Below, piece by piece: positions 43,720 through 55,700 of a stretch of DNA of 64,000 nucleotides. Below the pieces are notes generated by a model, which did not search any database, was not told the origin of the DNA, and was given only the letters and a program-made list of their open reading frames with translations. Source of the DNA: Acorus gramineus (Eukaryota; Streptophyta; Magnoliopsida; Acorales; Acoraceae). Each line of letters opens with the position of its first letter. Position 1 is the stretch's first letter. A program made the translations under genes and the position numbers. Location: NCBI GenBank assembly GCA_030737835.1, contig CM060850.1, positions 25,658,296 to 25,722,295 of the forward strand, given 5' to 3'.

Positions 43720-45818
43720 ATGGCCAACCCAAACATAGAATATTCACACACTGATGATGAATTTGAAAATATAGATAACCTACTACATGATTCTCCCCAA
43801 GACCAATCCCAAACCCCCCATGAATCAGTTGGAGGTGATGTTGGTGCATCATCTAGTCACCCCCCAACTGGAAAACAAAAAAAACCCTCTAAAAGAAGTA
43901 GGAAGTCTGAAGTTTGGGAGCACTACACAATACAGAATATTAAATACCAAGGTAGAATGGAAGATAGAGCTGTTTGTAAATATTGTAACAAAAATTTTAG
44001 TTGTGCAAGCGCGGGTGGTACCGGACATCTCAAGAGACATGCTGAATCATGTCTGAAAAGGCATCAACAACAACTGAATCCCGGTACGCAGTCTCAGATT
44101 GGGAGTTTCGGTCAAACAGGTAGTACTGAAGGTACAATGTCTACATTCTCTTATAATCAATCTAGTATGAGAGAAGGTTTATCTGTATATATAGCATCTG
44201 ATGAACAACCATTTACATTTGCTGAAAGTAAAAGATTTGAACGTTTTCAAAAAAGGTACGTTAATCCACAATATAGAGCTGTTTCTAGAAATACTATTAG
44301 ATCAGATATAATTAGAGTTTACAATGAAATGAAAAATCATTTAATTCAATCATTCATGAACATTCAAAAAATTTCATGCACATCTGATTTATGGTCCGGT
44401 ATGAATGATTTAGCCTATATTTGTGTTACTTCACATTATATTGATTCTCATTGGATGTTAAATAAAAGAATGTTAGCTTTTCGTCCACTTACATTTCCAC
44501 ACACCGGCACAGTAATTTATCAAGCAATAATGGATATTTTTAGAGAATATAATATAACTGAAAAAATTTTATCCATAACTTTTGATAATGCTAGTAATAA
44601 TGTTAGTGCTATTTTAAAATTTAAATCTTCTTTGGGTTTACCTTATGATTTTGAATTTTATGATTGTAAATGTGTATGTCATATTATTAATTTAATTGTG
44701 CAAGATGGATTAACTCATATTGAAGAATCATTAGTAAATATTAGATTAGCATTAAAATTTATTACTTGTACACCTTCTAGAGTACAAGCATTTGGTGATT
44801 TTTGTGCGACACGCAATATTCCCCCTAGAAAATTTCCTCTTGATATGCATGTTCGTTGGAATTCTACATATATAATGTTGCAAAGTTGTGAGGGTTATGA
44901 AAATTTGATTGATTACTGAATTTAATGAAATGTTTAACAATCGTGTTGAAATTTCTCCTATTGATTGGCAAATTTCAAAAGTTTTTGTGCAATTTTTAAG
45001 TATTTTTTATGATGCTTCTATTGCTTGTTCAGGTGTTTATTATCCTACATCAAATCTTATACTTAGACAATTATTTAATATTTCTTGTGCATTTAAAGAA
45101 TATAGAGATTATAGTATACTTCAAGAATCTATTTTCTTGATGGAACAAAAATTTAAAAAATATTTTGAAGATATTCCTATGCTTTTTTGTTTAGCTGCTG
45201 TAATGGATATTACTATTAAATTAGATACTGTTAAAACTATAATTTCAAGAATAAGTGATAATGTTAGATTTCCAATGGTTATAAGTGGTGAAGATGTAGA
45301 ATTTGCTTTAACTGAAATGTATAAAAAAATATGCAAATAGAACTAGAGCATCATCCTCCACTTCATCTATTAGTTTATTAGGCAAAGGTAAGAAAAAAGA
45401 TTATTTCTTTGATTTTGTTTCACAAAGTTCACACACTTCACATGATTCTAGTAGTGGTAGTTCTCATCTTAATGAACTGTTTAAATATTTAGAAAATGAT
45501 TGGAAGTCTCTTTTAACTGAAAAGGAGATGGAAAATTTTGATCTCTTGCAATGGTGGAAAGCACATGAAGTGACATTTCCTGTGCTTTCTATAATGGCAA
45601 GAGATTTACTAACTCCTCCAGTGTCTACAGTGGCTTCAGAATCTTCTTTTAGTACAAGTGGGAGAATATTATCTGAGAGGAGGACCAGGTTGGCAGCAAG
45701 TTCACTGGAAGCTCTTATTTGTCTGAAGGATTGGAGTGATGCTGATGAAAGAAATCAAGAATTTGTAGATAGTCTTGAGGTGGATTTTACAAAATTCAAC
45801 ATAGATGATGATCAATGA
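43720..45818 (+). pseudogene. hAT transposase, two frameshifts
   Basis: Ac/RICESLEEPER-type transposase, about 700 residues. Frame 1 (43720-44919) has a BED zinc finger (WEHYT...CKYC...GGTGHLKRHAESC), the first catalytic Asp in SCTSDLWSG and the second in ITFDNASNN, and later CHIINLIVQDGL and VRWNSTY. Frame 2 (44911-45340) continues with DW...FLSIFYDASIACSGVYYP and MDITIKL. Frame 3 (about 45336-45818) ends in the hATC dimerisation domain (DLLQWWKAHE, VSTVASESSFSTSGRILSER). The first break is a tandem GATTGATT at about 44907-44914 (4 bp extra). The second is in a seven-A run at about 45326-45332. Otherwise the coding sequence is well preserved, so inactivation is recent or one break is an assembly error. 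Confidence 0.9.
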
Positions 45819-46509
45819 AGATTTCACATATAAATCTTCTCATTGTTGTATTTTTTTAATTTTTTGAAAGGTGAGTTGCAAGTGATTGATAGTTTTAATA
45901 GGTGCCAACCTAGTTGGGATGTATTAAAAACTATAGTGATGCAATTATTACTCACTTTTTAATTTTTTGTATTTGTCAATGTATTTTTTAAGAATTGTAT
46001 AATTTATTTTTATTCATCAATGTACTATTTGTGTATTTTTTATTCATTTTATCATTTATTTAATTATTGTTCATGTACTCAAGAAATTCAATATTCAATA
46101 AAATAAATATTTGTATTCTTAATTCTTTTTAGTTTTCAATTTTTATAAATGACTTATGTATATTTTTTAAATTTTTTTAATTTAAAGGAACTAGTAAATT
46201 AAACATGGAATTAAATATTAAACTTAAAAAATTTTAAAAAAATGGACATTTTAATGGGCCGGCCCGTTGGCCCGTCAATGGGCCCGGCCCGTTGGCCCGT
46301 CAATGGGCCCGGCCCGTTGGCCCGCCGGGCTAGCACGGCACGGCACGGTGACCCGCCGGGCTGGCACGGAGGGCCGTGCTGGGCCGCCCTCCTGCGGACC
46401 GTGCCGTGCCGGCACGGCACGGTTACATGAAACGGGCCGGGCCGGGCCGTTAGCCCGTTAGCCCGGTTGTTTAGCGGGCCGGGCCGGCACGGCCCGTTTG
46501 ACACCTCTA

Positions 46510-46702
46510 CCTGAGAGCAACTCTACTGGGGTAGGTCCTAGATAATAAATAATAGGGTTTACAGTCTAAAATCCATACAAGTCTAAAATCTATATAACCC
46601 CCTGACTTTTCCTAAAATCTATATTACCCCTTGAAAACACCTATATAAACCTAAATAACCATTTGAGTTAAAATTCTGTTGACATATGAGGAATATTATG
46701 TG
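46510..46702. repeat. Right copy of duplicated hAT flank (A2)
   Basis: 193 bp starting with the hAT target CCTGAGAG. It differs from A1 by about ten substitutions and one 17-bp internal tandem duplication (GTCTAAAATCCATACAA-type). It continues to the right into the complete MITE, so it is the original locus, and A1 is the copy. Confidence 0.85.
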
Positions 46703-47060
46703 AATTTTTCGTTTGGTTAATCTTGGTTGAAAACATTGTATACCAAAAATCTCATTTAATGTGTTCAAAATGTAAAAAATCCTCCATAAATGATAATTTT
46801 AACCATCCAGATAGGGTTCTATAATCTATCTGGAGGGGTAAAATCATCATTTATAGCAAAATTTTTCACATTTTTAACAAATTATAAGGGATTTTTGATA
46901 TACTGTATTTTCAGTCATGATTAACCATATAGAATATTCGCAAAATATTCCTCCTCTGTCAATAGAAATTTAACTTAGGGGATTATTTGAATTTACATAG
47001 TATTTTCATGTGGTTATATGGATTTTAGAATGTTTACAGGGGGTTATTTGGATTTTTCCC
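46555..47060. mobile_element. Foldback MITE, same family (copy 4)
   Basis: 506 bp from GGGTTTACAGTCTAAAATCC to GGGTTATTTGGATTTTTCCC. It is flanked by TAAATAATA (46546-46554) and TAAATAACA (47061-47069), a 9-bp duplication with one mismatch. The centre is the palindrome CCAGATAGGGTTCTATAATC, then TATCTGGAGGGG. It supports the Mutator-type assignment made from copy 1. Confidence 0.75.
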
Positions 47061-47069
47061 TAAATAACA

Positions 47070-49125
47070 ATATAATAATATTTCGAATACAGATAATTTT
47101 TTGATTGGATATCCGCATATCAGTATCCGATTTAAAATATTTAAGATTCAAATTTTTTATTTCGGATATAAATACGAATTTTAAAATATCAAAAAAAATT
47201 TAAAATTTTCTGGGTGTGGATTCATATTAGATTTTACTTGTACTTCAATGAATGTCAATGTTTTGGAATGTGTTTTGGTGTGAATGTTGAGGTACAATAT
47301 TATTGACCTTGAACAACAGTGTATAATTCACTTTGAAGAAAATCAAACAATTTAATTCAATTTGGATGTCAAAGTACATTACATTTTTATCTCTACAATG
47401 TTGAACAAAAAAAAAAAAATTGAACAGCTTGGTTGCTCTTCTGCTGCTTCTTATGATATGTTTCTGCTACTTGGTTGCTTGTTGCTCTGCTTCTGTCATA
47501 GTTTGTCCAAGTGTTTTGGCTGCCACTTGGTATAATTGACTTGGAGCTTTTATGGTCATGTGTTTGGTTTCTCTAAACTTGTTATTACTACTGGAATGAA
47601 TTGCTACTGCTTCAAGGCATGAACTGATCATGTTGCTTCAGATCCAATTAAATGAACTAAACCTACTGCTCCAACCTACTGCTCCAAGTTCCAATTCACT
47701 GAATTGAACCTGCTCCAGGTGTTGGAATGGAAAAAACCTATAATGAAATAACTTGGAAAGAGATAATTGGGACTAAAATAACCTGGAATAACTTGGAAAG
47801 AGATCATTTGGACTAATATAACCTAGAATAAGAGAATTTGAATTGAAATAACCTAGTAGATTAATTTTGAATGAAATAGCTAAACTGAAAAATAACATGG
47901 ACTGATTTGAATGAAATAACCTAAAATTAGATAACCTAGACTGAGATAAGACTAGAATAAACTGGAATGAAATAAGCTTCTCCCATTATTCTTTTATTAG
48001 ACAGAAATAACCTACTCCAGGTGTTGTACTGAGATAACCTAGATTGAAATTCTGCCTCACATTGTATAAATAAAAAAAATCTAACTGCTCTAGTCCACAT
48101 ACATAGTTCAAACAGTTCAGGAAACCAAATATCCAGGACAGTCTTCAACCCGCATGAGACACTTGTGTATTCAATGTTTTTGTATTCAACTAGTTACCAC
48201 CCAAAAAAAAAAAAAACTTCACACCATGAGTTGGTGGTAACTTACACATAATCCATAGTTATTACTAGATGGAGTTTTGATACCATAATTAAAGAGTATT
48301 GTGAACCATCAGTAAAACCCTAAATGAAAAGGAGGAAATAAGTAAACTATCACAAAATGCTTGAATCAGGGAACCCATACCAACATATATGTGAGGCTTC
48401 CGGGGTACAACGGATCGGAGGGATGGGCTTCCGTTGACCAATGGATCTGTGGGGTTTCTGGAGTACACGACTGATGAGGGTTGGTGTACACGACGGATCG
48501 GAGAGGTGAAGCTTCCACCGATATTTTTAGATAGCCAGCTCCGAAGCGTGGAAAGGATAGAACAGTATTGGAGCAACCAGAAGAGAATAATCTGTGTAGA
48601 GATAGAAAGTGGGCAAGGGTTGATGGAAGGTTTTCATGTGGGAGTACAATTGACATTTTACATGTGAGATTAATAAATGGTCAGGTTAGCCAGACAGAAA
48701 GGGTTATCCGGATACATGCATATATTTACAGGGGGTTATATGAATTTTGAGCAGATTACAGGGGTTTATATGGATTGTCCCTTTAAAATATTATGTCTCG
48801 AACTCAAGCAGACAGTGAACGAGCAACGAGAAATACGCTTTATTGAAACTAATCATCCAAATTTGTAAAAAAAACATCATTTTTCATCTATCGAACTCAA
48901 TCTCCTCCAACAGAGGAGACACGCTTTTTCTACATATTTCAAAATATATATCTCTACCAATAACGCTATCTCTCTTTCACAGATCAGCATCTACATACCC
49001 TGAAACATAAATTACAAAAAAAAAAAAAAAAGGAACAAAAAAGAGAAAAAGTCAAGGGGAAAAAATGGGAATTAAAACACTAAAAGAACAATAAAGTACA
49101 CCATTTCAAGAACTCATACTGGATC
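47070..49125. other. Intergenic, downstream of BIG
   Basis: No gene is seen. It contains hAT-MITE-like words (GGATATCCGCATATCAG) near 47080-47200, a 40-bp tandem repeat, a terminal fragment of the foldback MITE at about 48715-48781 (GGGGGTTATATGAATTTTG, then GGGGTTTATATGGATTGTCC), and presumably the BIG 3' UTR next to 49125. Confidence 0.45.
47749..47828. repeat. 40-bp tandem repeat, two copies
   Basis: Units 47749-47788 and 47789-47828 differ at a few positions. The core word AATAACCTGGAAT/AATAACCTAGAAT recurs in degenerate form to about 48050. Confidence 0.85.
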
Positions 49126-49725
49126 TCAACAAGACTGGAGCAAAACCGGGCCGACGTGCGAACTGAGCATGTCACTCAGCGCAACCTGAACCTCATTCGA
49201 TCCGTGCTCACAGCTTATCAAGCCGGACAACAGAGGGAAGAACCTAGCCAGGTTGTTCTGAAATGACGGATCCCCCAGACCACATATCACTTGGAGAGTC
49301 GAGACCACAAGAGGAGCCCGAGCCGCCAATTCCCTCCGTTTTGCGGACCCCAGGGGGATGAGCCAACCATGTGTTTGTTGGGCAATGATGGCGGGACGGG
49401 CTGTGTCCAGGTAAATCTGGAGGACTTCCCCACACAGGTCAATGAGGTTGGTCTCTGCTCTGATGTCCTCGTCATCTGGGTTTCTGTCAAGCACGAGATT
49501 CTGAAGCAGAGTGAGGCATATCTGGTAGGACTCATTCTCGAGGCGGAGCAGCGGTGGGTCCTGCATCTGGGTCATGGAACCGAGCTCCTGCAGTTTTGAC
49601 CGTAGGTTGATGTCGCTGTTGATCCTGTGTGCATGGGATCCAACTGCATGTAGTGCTTCAAAGATGACCATCACATTCTTGGGAGATAGTTGTGGCTGGT
49701 ACATTCCATAGATCTCCATCACGGC
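49126..49725 (-). CDS. BIG last exon (C-terminus)
   Basis: Acceptor TTGCAG at 49727/49726. It encodes [19 protein letters not shown] through [20 protein letters not shown] and [20 protein letters not shown] to the end [11 protein letters not shown] and TGA (49128-49126). 199 residues, phase 0. Confidence 0.95.
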   Translation of the reverse strand, partial: AVMEIYGMYQPQLSPKNVMVIFEALHAVGSHAHRINSDINLRSKLQELGSMTQMQDPPLLRLENESYQICLTLLQNLVLDRNPDDEDIRAETNLIDLCGEVLQIYLDTARPAIIAQQTHGWLIPLGSAKRRELAARAPLVVSTLQVICGLGDPSFQNNLARFFPLLSGLISCEHGSNEVQVALSDMLSSHVGPVLLQSC

Positions 49726-52700
49726 CTGCAAAACAACAGACAAGAGGGCTGAATTCAATCCAGGATCAAAGATGATGGCATAATCTACATGTGCAAGACA
49801 ATATCAAAGTTCATCTTCAGATATAATCCAGAGAATTTAGACAAGTATATTGATTCATAAACGTCCCTAACATTATTTTACTCCTGTAATGGGCATTGCA
49901 TCAATCAGAACGCAGATGCTAGAAGAGAACAGCAGCTGCAACCAGCGGGAAAAGATTAATACTGAAATGGATGTGTACCAAAGGTTGATCAAGTATAACT
50001 GTCACGAAACTGTGGATGCTCTAGCGCATGGGGAAATGCATTCTCTATTTTTCCACCATCTTCTAAAGCTATGATAAAATTCTATCAGGAATAATATCGA
50101 AATGAATGTAATTTCATTTCTCTATTGCAGGAAGAATCCCCATAGATCTGATGGGATCCATCTTTATGCCAAAAAATTTGCACAAAAATGATCGTGAGTG
50201 CGGAAACATGTGCACATTGTGCATGTAAGGTAATTGCTCGTGGTCATTGCTGTAGCTTATTAAGGTGGGAATCATGGAATACAGAACAGAATTCACATTT
50301 AAGCTGTGTTATGCACCTGTGCTAATGGATGTTTAGTATATTTCAACCAATTATAGATATTGCTAAATTATTGAAGAACATTTTAGTGCCCATAGATCAA
50401 GGAATCTAAACCAAAAACTAGAAGATGCACACAGAAAACATAGAATTCAACATATGCATAATTAAATATCGCAATGATGTAACCTGAACAATGCATCAAA
50501 TTATATGTTTAAACATTGGGAAAAAGGTAGAAACCTGGATCAACAGAAGTTGAACAGCGGCTCTGCATTTAGCATCGGTAATTGCAAGGTGGAGACTGTT
50601 TTCTCTTGAGATTTCTAGGTCATCATCAGTTGTAACTGCCCCAGAGGACTCTACATTACTTGGTTTGAATGAAGGATCTTTTTTTCTAGGCAAGTTCTCA
50701 CTGTCAATGTCATCAAATATACGCTGAAAATCTGGAAGTGTGATTAGCGCTGCTTCTTTCAGCGATAAGACCACTTCTGACCACTTGTCATCGGAAAACA
50801 GGTGGCCAGCATGACTCATTAAACGAACAAATGCAGCAATACCAATTCCAGCAAGGCTTTGGTGAGGGCGTTTAATGAAACTTGTAAGCAACAATAACAC
50901 CTTTTTTAACAGTGGATTGACTGTATCATAAAAATCAACAAAGAGATCCACCACTAGTTGGAGAGCTAATGTGCATGTTTCATAAAGCCAAGAATCTTGA
51001 TCTAGCTCATTTCCATCAGATTCTAGCCCTCGGCCTTCCAATGTTCCTCCAGATGGATCAATAGCATGCCTAACATAATCAAATATTGGGAAAAGAACAG
51101 AATCGAACACACGCTCCCACAAAGGCAACGAGAAAAGATGGCCATGGTTGCGCAATGTTTCAAATAGAACTTGAAGGGCACTTTTCCTAATTTCAGGTCT
51201 TGGATCAAAGCTAAGTTCTGACAATCCTGCAAAATTTAAAAGATAAGTCAATAACAAGAGGTTGTAATGGCAGCATTTACATGCATAACAGCTTTTGTTT
51301 AAGATGCACCTAAGAGCAGAAATAAGACATGCCACAAGCATGTAAACTATGCTCCTTGCCCTATCTGAAACAAAATTTGAGACAGATCCTGATTTAGTTT
51401 GCTCACCAGCAAGCAATGGAAACCAGAGGTGTAGATTATCATCTTTGTCCACAAGTAGCGAACTGTCTTGTTTTCCAACTCTTCCCACATGAGATGATGA
51501 ACGAACAAGCTTTCCAGAAGCCTCTTCCTTAAGCCCCATGGAGGAGCCAAAATCTCCTTCTGCAAGCTTTGCAGCGCAATACCTTATCAATGCAATTGCA
51601 TTCATGCTGACATCTTTGTTGAACCTACTATTGGTAAATGCAATCAGACAATTAACACAATCTGTAAAGGTAGTGGTCTCGATTTCAGTTATGCAATGGA
51701 AGTAGTCACGGACAATCTTCTCAATGATCTCAAAAGCCAACAGTACAATATTCTTATGGTCATCGTAAGAAGCAGTCGCAAAAACCTGCATAAAATAAGT
51801 TGCACATGTGTAAGGATTAGGCAAACTCATGAAATGTGGTACTAAGTAAACCTCTGCCTACATAGTAATAGAAAATCCAAACATATTAAATTACCATGAA
51901 CATGCTTTTCCAACCCGACTTGACATTATTGACACGAGCCAATACCATCTGAGAAACACATCTGATAATTAGTTCTCGAATTTCAACAGCTCTGCTCTTT
52001 CGCATAACAATGACAAAAGGCTTCATAAACTCATTCTGGAAGTTGTAATTAGCCAATTCCTCTCTCTCCAGGAACTTCATCGCTAATTGGCGAAGAGAGT
52101 CCATTGCAAAAATTGCGATTGAGAGGTTTTCTGAGCAACCAATGTTGACAAAAAAGTCTGCAAGTACATGCCATATGCTTGACCACACAAGCCTGATGCG
52201 GTTCATGTTATAATGCCTGTATGCAACAAGGAAAAAAACACCTTAAAAGAAATTGAAGCAGTTCTAAGGCAGCTCATCTGTATCAATCACGGTGGATCAT
52301 AGGGATAGATCTTTATAGATATGGAAGAGAGAAAAGATTAAAAAGAGGAGCCACATCTATTTTGATAGTTAAACATCTCATAATGTGGCTCCCTGCCCAG
52401 AAAATAATTGATTTATAACAGCAATGAAGTTCAGAGTTCATGAAAACGGAATTCCACAAATCCACTATTCAGTCTAATTGCTTAATCAGCAGAGTAACAC
52501 ATTAAGATCGCAATTTCTTATTTTTATTTTTTCTCATAAAAACAGGAACAAGAAAAAACAGCTTTTTTGGAGGGACATTTTTCATGAAGAAAACTACTCC
52601 AGTTTTTAGTTTCAAAAATAAACCGCTTCATGAAAAATATAACAAACATCATTTCATCCTTTTCATTTCTTTAAATCAAAAAGATACAAACAGACATTTT

Positions 52701-55700
52701 TTTAAGAACGGTACAATCCCGTATGGGGCCTACAATATTATCATAGAATGAAGTTTTATAACCCAACCAAAATCAATATAAAATTCAAATTGTGAAGCTG
52801 ATGGTTTCAAAATATACCCAGGGCTACAACATTTGTTTTACATGATCATGGTACACCACTCCATTACTTTAATTTGTTTGATGTGATAAGAAATGCTCTG
52901 GAATAAACTTCTCATACAACATGAAGTGAAACCTTGTTGAGATAAGATATGACATGAAGAATCTGTACTTATTAATGCTTAATCCTCAATTTGGAACATA
53001 TTCTCAGCACTTTTGCATATCATTATTAAATTTCCTCTTAAGTTCTCTTGCTCTCTTTTATTTTATTTTGATTTCTTGTTCAGACCCTGGGAACTGTACC
53101 CTAGAGGAAACATGGCGGTAAATTCCTACCAAAATTCAAAAAATAAATAAATAAATAAAATATGTGCCTGATCCTAGTCTTAAATTACTGAGTAGATAAA
53201 GAACAAATGGTGATGAAAGAAGAGTAAACAGAGTTTCTTACGCAATCTCAACAATCTTAGTAAGGCTGAAAACTCGCGGATCAGATGCTGAGCGCAATTC
53301 CTCCATAGATACTTTACAAAGAGCTTTAACAAAGTCAATGACACCCTCACTGTTTAGCCTTTGACTTCGGATAAATATACGATTCATTTCAGAGGTCCCA
53401 ACTTGTTCCAACATATTCAAATTTGAAACCAAATTGTTCATCTGTTCATTGGTGACCACCCCAGAAGCATAACCACCGACACCAGCGCTGTCATATGAAC
53501 CCCTCTTGGCAGCTCCAGCTGCGTGCTGAATGCGACCAGGTCCCTTCCTTTTTAGTGCAGGAAGAATTCCTGACTTTGTCTGTTTAGATTTCTCTAGTTC
53601 ATTTTGAGGAATTGCAAAGAAAGTGGCATCCGGAGGAGCACCCTCCCCCAAGAGATGCAAATGTTCAAATCTTGAAACACATGTCAAAATATGCTCCCAC
53701 GCTTCTTGTAAGTAATTTCCATCTGCATCAGCAATAGCTACAACTGCCTGCAGAATACAATTAATTTTCAAACCACAAAAGAAGGAAATTGATTATGAAG
53801 AACAAGAAATTAAAACTGATGGAAAATCAGTCAAAGTCACACATGCATGCTTAACAAGAAAATAATAAATCCTCCTTAGAGCCAGTCAATGAGTCTGTTC
53901 AACATTCCGCAGTAGACAGCCTAATGTCAAATTTCAGTAGGCAACCATATGTATAACAAACTTGCAATTCTCTTCACCCATCCAAAAGAATACAATGTTA
54001 AATGTATACACAACAGAATTAACCATCACGTGAAATTATTAACCTATTGACCACCCTGTAATTATTTTCCAAAGTTAATTTACCAAATGACAGTTTGGAG
54101 AAGACTTGACTGAGTTTTAAATAGAGCCAGGCTAGTTCTATGTAGCAGGGAGTATGAATGAATGGAGAAAAGTAGACTATTTAACTAGATCAAAGTTGCA
54201 AATCTGCAATTTCTTAAGTGACAAACATAATCCAACTGAATTAGCCATTCCTGAGTGCTTGAATGCAACTAAAATTTTAGTTAACATAGCATCTTTAGAC
54301 CACCTCCATTCTCTTGTAAGATCCAGCTATTTCGATATGTTCCACTCAAATATTATTTGTTCTTTTTTTTTCTTTTATAATATCTGGATTTGGATCCATA
54401 ACTGACTTGATTTGGTGTTGCAAAGCTAGTGAGAAAGGTTGGTTGAAAGGCTATACCCGTCACTGGCAATTGTCCTTCAGTCAGGAAAAAAACAAGCAAA
54501 CTTCTATGAACCTTAATTTATTTGTTGGGTAATTCAAAACAAGAAATGAGAAGGTATGCACGAGACAAGAGAGCTACGTGGAAAACCGTTGGGCATCTGC
54601 AATGTGTCCTAAAGCATTGATTGATGCATCTACATTTATAAGATGATAGGGTTTCTGTAAGGGGGGGGGGGACCTTTTACTCTAGAGAGAGGTCATAATG
54701 TGAGCTTCGGGTCAACGGATAGGATATTAATCCTGATATGTAGGCCTGTCAATCGCACGGATACGGAGCGGATATGGCCATATCCGTATCCGAACTACAT
54801 ATCCGAAATATAATCTGTATATGATATCTAACGGATATTAAAAAACATGTATCCGTATTCGATCCGAACATTCGGATACGGATTCGGATAATTATCCGAA
54901 ATATCCGAATATGTTAAATGGAAAGAACAAAAAATCAAAACACAATGAAACAAAACATGAGATGTGTGAACCCTTCTTCTCTTCCTAACAATTTTTATGA
55001 ACCAACATAAATTCTATAAATCAAAAATCATATAGAAAATAAAAACCGACCCCAATCGCCCAAAACAAAAGGGAACGCCAAACAAACCCCAATCGCGGAC
55101 ATCTGATCGAGGCTCACCAATTCCAGCATCCGCATCCTCGACCACAGCTCCTCCAAAGTTTGTACAAACACCGACGCGTCGACCGCGTAGAGGAGGCCGA
55201 GGTGGCTCCAGGGAAAGCCAAGGCCGGCGAGGGCGAATGAGGTGGGGAGGAGGCGAGGGTCCTCGCTGAGGAAGAAGCCGATGTCATAACGCGAGGGGGA
55301 GTCGGACTTGGAGGGGGAGAGGCTGATGCTCTCGAAGAAGAAATCGAACTCGTTGAGGGGGTTGAAGGAGGGAGGGATCACGTTTGAGAAGAAGAAGCGC
55401 AGAGAAGAAGAGGAGATTGGATTTTCTTTTTTGGGTGGGTAAGAGAGCAATGTTGGAACCCTAACTTAACTAAAGTGTGTGTTGTGTAAGTGAATATGGA
55501 CCCTTGGATTTTCATCCAAGGGTTCAAAACACCCTCTGATAACTAAAGCGTGTGTTGTGTAAGTGAATCTGAACCCTTAGATTTTCATCTGAGGGTTCAA
55601 AACACTCATAATATTCATAATAATAAATAATTCATGGAATACGGATATTGTTCGAATCGGATGCAGGCATATCCGTCTCCGATCCGAAAATTTTCGGATG

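Larger units (their letters stand above)
43038..46509 (+). mobile_element. hAT transposon lacking its left terminus
   Basis: About 3.5 kb. The right end is a hAT terminus: the minus strand from 46509 reads TAGAGGTGTCAAACGGG, followed outside by CCTGAGAG (46510-46517). The same 8 bp is at 42862-42869, as expected for hAT target duplication, but 168 bp to the left of where the element now begins. Both subterminal regions (43038-43165, 46256-46500) are dense in GGGCCGGGCC and CCCGTTGGCCCG words. The matching left TIR is missing, so it cannot be mobilised in this form. The transposase is broken as well. Confidence 0.85.

Noticed and set aside
46211..46504. Frames in the GC-rich hAT subterminal block
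   Set aside because: Open on both strands only because the GGGCCGGGCC words lack stop codons.
51227..51406. BIG intron treated as coding because the frame is open
   Set aside because: The family sequence joins WFPLLAG directly to [11 protein letters not shown], and both splice sites are good.
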